Of a stretch of 5,618 nt of DNA, positions 5,368-5,618 are shown one piece after another. The DNA comes from an uncultured Prevotella sp. Lineage in GTDB: Bacteria > Bacteroidota > Bacteroidia > Bacteroidales > Bacteroidaceae. Position 1 is the stretch's first letter. Every line of letters starts with the position of its first letter. The stretch lies in assembly GCA_938018155.1 (NCBI GenBank), contig CALIIG010000041.1:1-5618 (forward strand), given 5' to 3'. The notes below the pieces were generated by a model that saw nothing but the letters and a program-made list of their open reading frames with translations, was not told the DNA's origin and ran no database searches. Position numbers and translations under genes: made by a program.

Positions 5368-5618
5368 AATCAAAGACTTAAAAGGGCTTTTGGTAGCAGC
5401 GTAATGCCAACCGTGTACGGTCTTTATGCCAAACAGTGACAGCGTTCCGTCTCCTATTCGTAACCCCTGCAAGGGTAAGAATGGACAGGTGGAAAATCAA
5501 GGAAATTCGCTCTGAAATAGGCTGTTAGGCTGAAAATTCCCATCCTTCGGTTTCTTATTCCGCGTTCCCCTCGATTTGCTTAGTGGACAACTGCTCCACA
5601 GTAAATAATTTTGCAAAC
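5368..5618. other. Gene-poor stretch at the right edge
   Basis: No complete gene is supported between the GHL10 promoter region and the right edge. The in-frame upstream extension of the GHL10 gene stays open to 5472 but lies beyond its promoter. A short minus-strand frame entering from the right edge (reading FAKLFTVEQLSTKQIEGNAE) stops at 5555-5557. It could be the end of a leftward gene or gene remnant, but 20 codons are too few to judge. A 5-bp inverted repeat (5583-5587 with 5595-5599) and a short accgt/acggt inverted repeat near 5411-5422 are weak. Confidence 0.55.
5606..5613 (+). promoter_or_regulatory. Possible rightward -7 element facing out of the window
   Basis: TAATTTTG followed by CAAAC is an exact TAnnTTTG match with the GC that often follows in this window's other promoters. 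No TTTG is found at the right distance upstream; the nearest (5575-5578) is 27 bases away. It may serve a rightward gene that starts beyond 5618. Confidence 0.3.

Noticed and set aside
5284..5472. 63-residue N-terminal extension of the GHL10 protein
   Set aside because: It would bury the signal peptide and lies across the likely promoter.
1..5618. tRNA, rRNA, CRISPR array or transposase
   Set aside because: No cloverleaf, rRNA-like stretch, spaced direct-repeat array or transposase motif was seen on either strand.

Overview
The window looks like chromosomal DNA of a Bacteroidota bacterium, most likely a Prevotella-like member of the Bacteroidales. The main evidence is the promoters: several match the Bacteroidota sigma-factor pattern (TTTG or TTG, about 20 bases, then TAnnTTTG), and starts are preceded by A/T-rich leaders rather than Shine-Dalgarno sequences. 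The long-tailed ribosomal protein S16 and the protein families encoded also fit. The species call is inference; no marker here fixes it.

Layout, left to right. Positions 1-387 hold no complete gene. They hold a (AG)10 repeat at the very edge, a short AT-rich hairpin, a perfect leftward consensus promoter (192-223), and a reading frame that starts at 138 on the minus strand and stays open through the repeat and off the edge. Next come three leftward genes, each apparently its own transcript: a compact J-domain co-chaperone (388-1071), rpsP for ribosomal protein S16 with a long charged tail (1216-1770), and galE for UDP-glucose 4-epimerase (2039-3079). A strong intrinsic terminator follows rpsP and another follows galE. 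A 159-base intergenic region with two back-to-back consensus promoters separates galE from the only complete rightward gene, a small very acidic protein of unknown function (3239-3676). That gene converges on a leftward gene for an exported glycoside-hydrolase-like protein (GHL10/DUF187, 3799-5283), and a perfect 15-bp hairpin between them can terminate both. The last 335 bases hold the GHL10 promoter, a 12-bp palindrome upstream of it, and a possible outward-facing promoter at the right edge.

The genes are mostly housekeeping: translation (S16), protein folding (J protein), nucleotide-sugar supply (GalE) and probable cell-wall or glycan processing (GHL10). GalE and the GHL10 protein both touch envelope glycans, but they are separate transcripts and nothing links them functionally. 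I see no tRNA, rRNA, CRISPR array, transposase or clear new multi-gene system. The most unusual signal is the left-edge open frame carrying a dinucleotide tract, a possible slippage (phase-variable) locus that cannot be settled because the window cuts it off.
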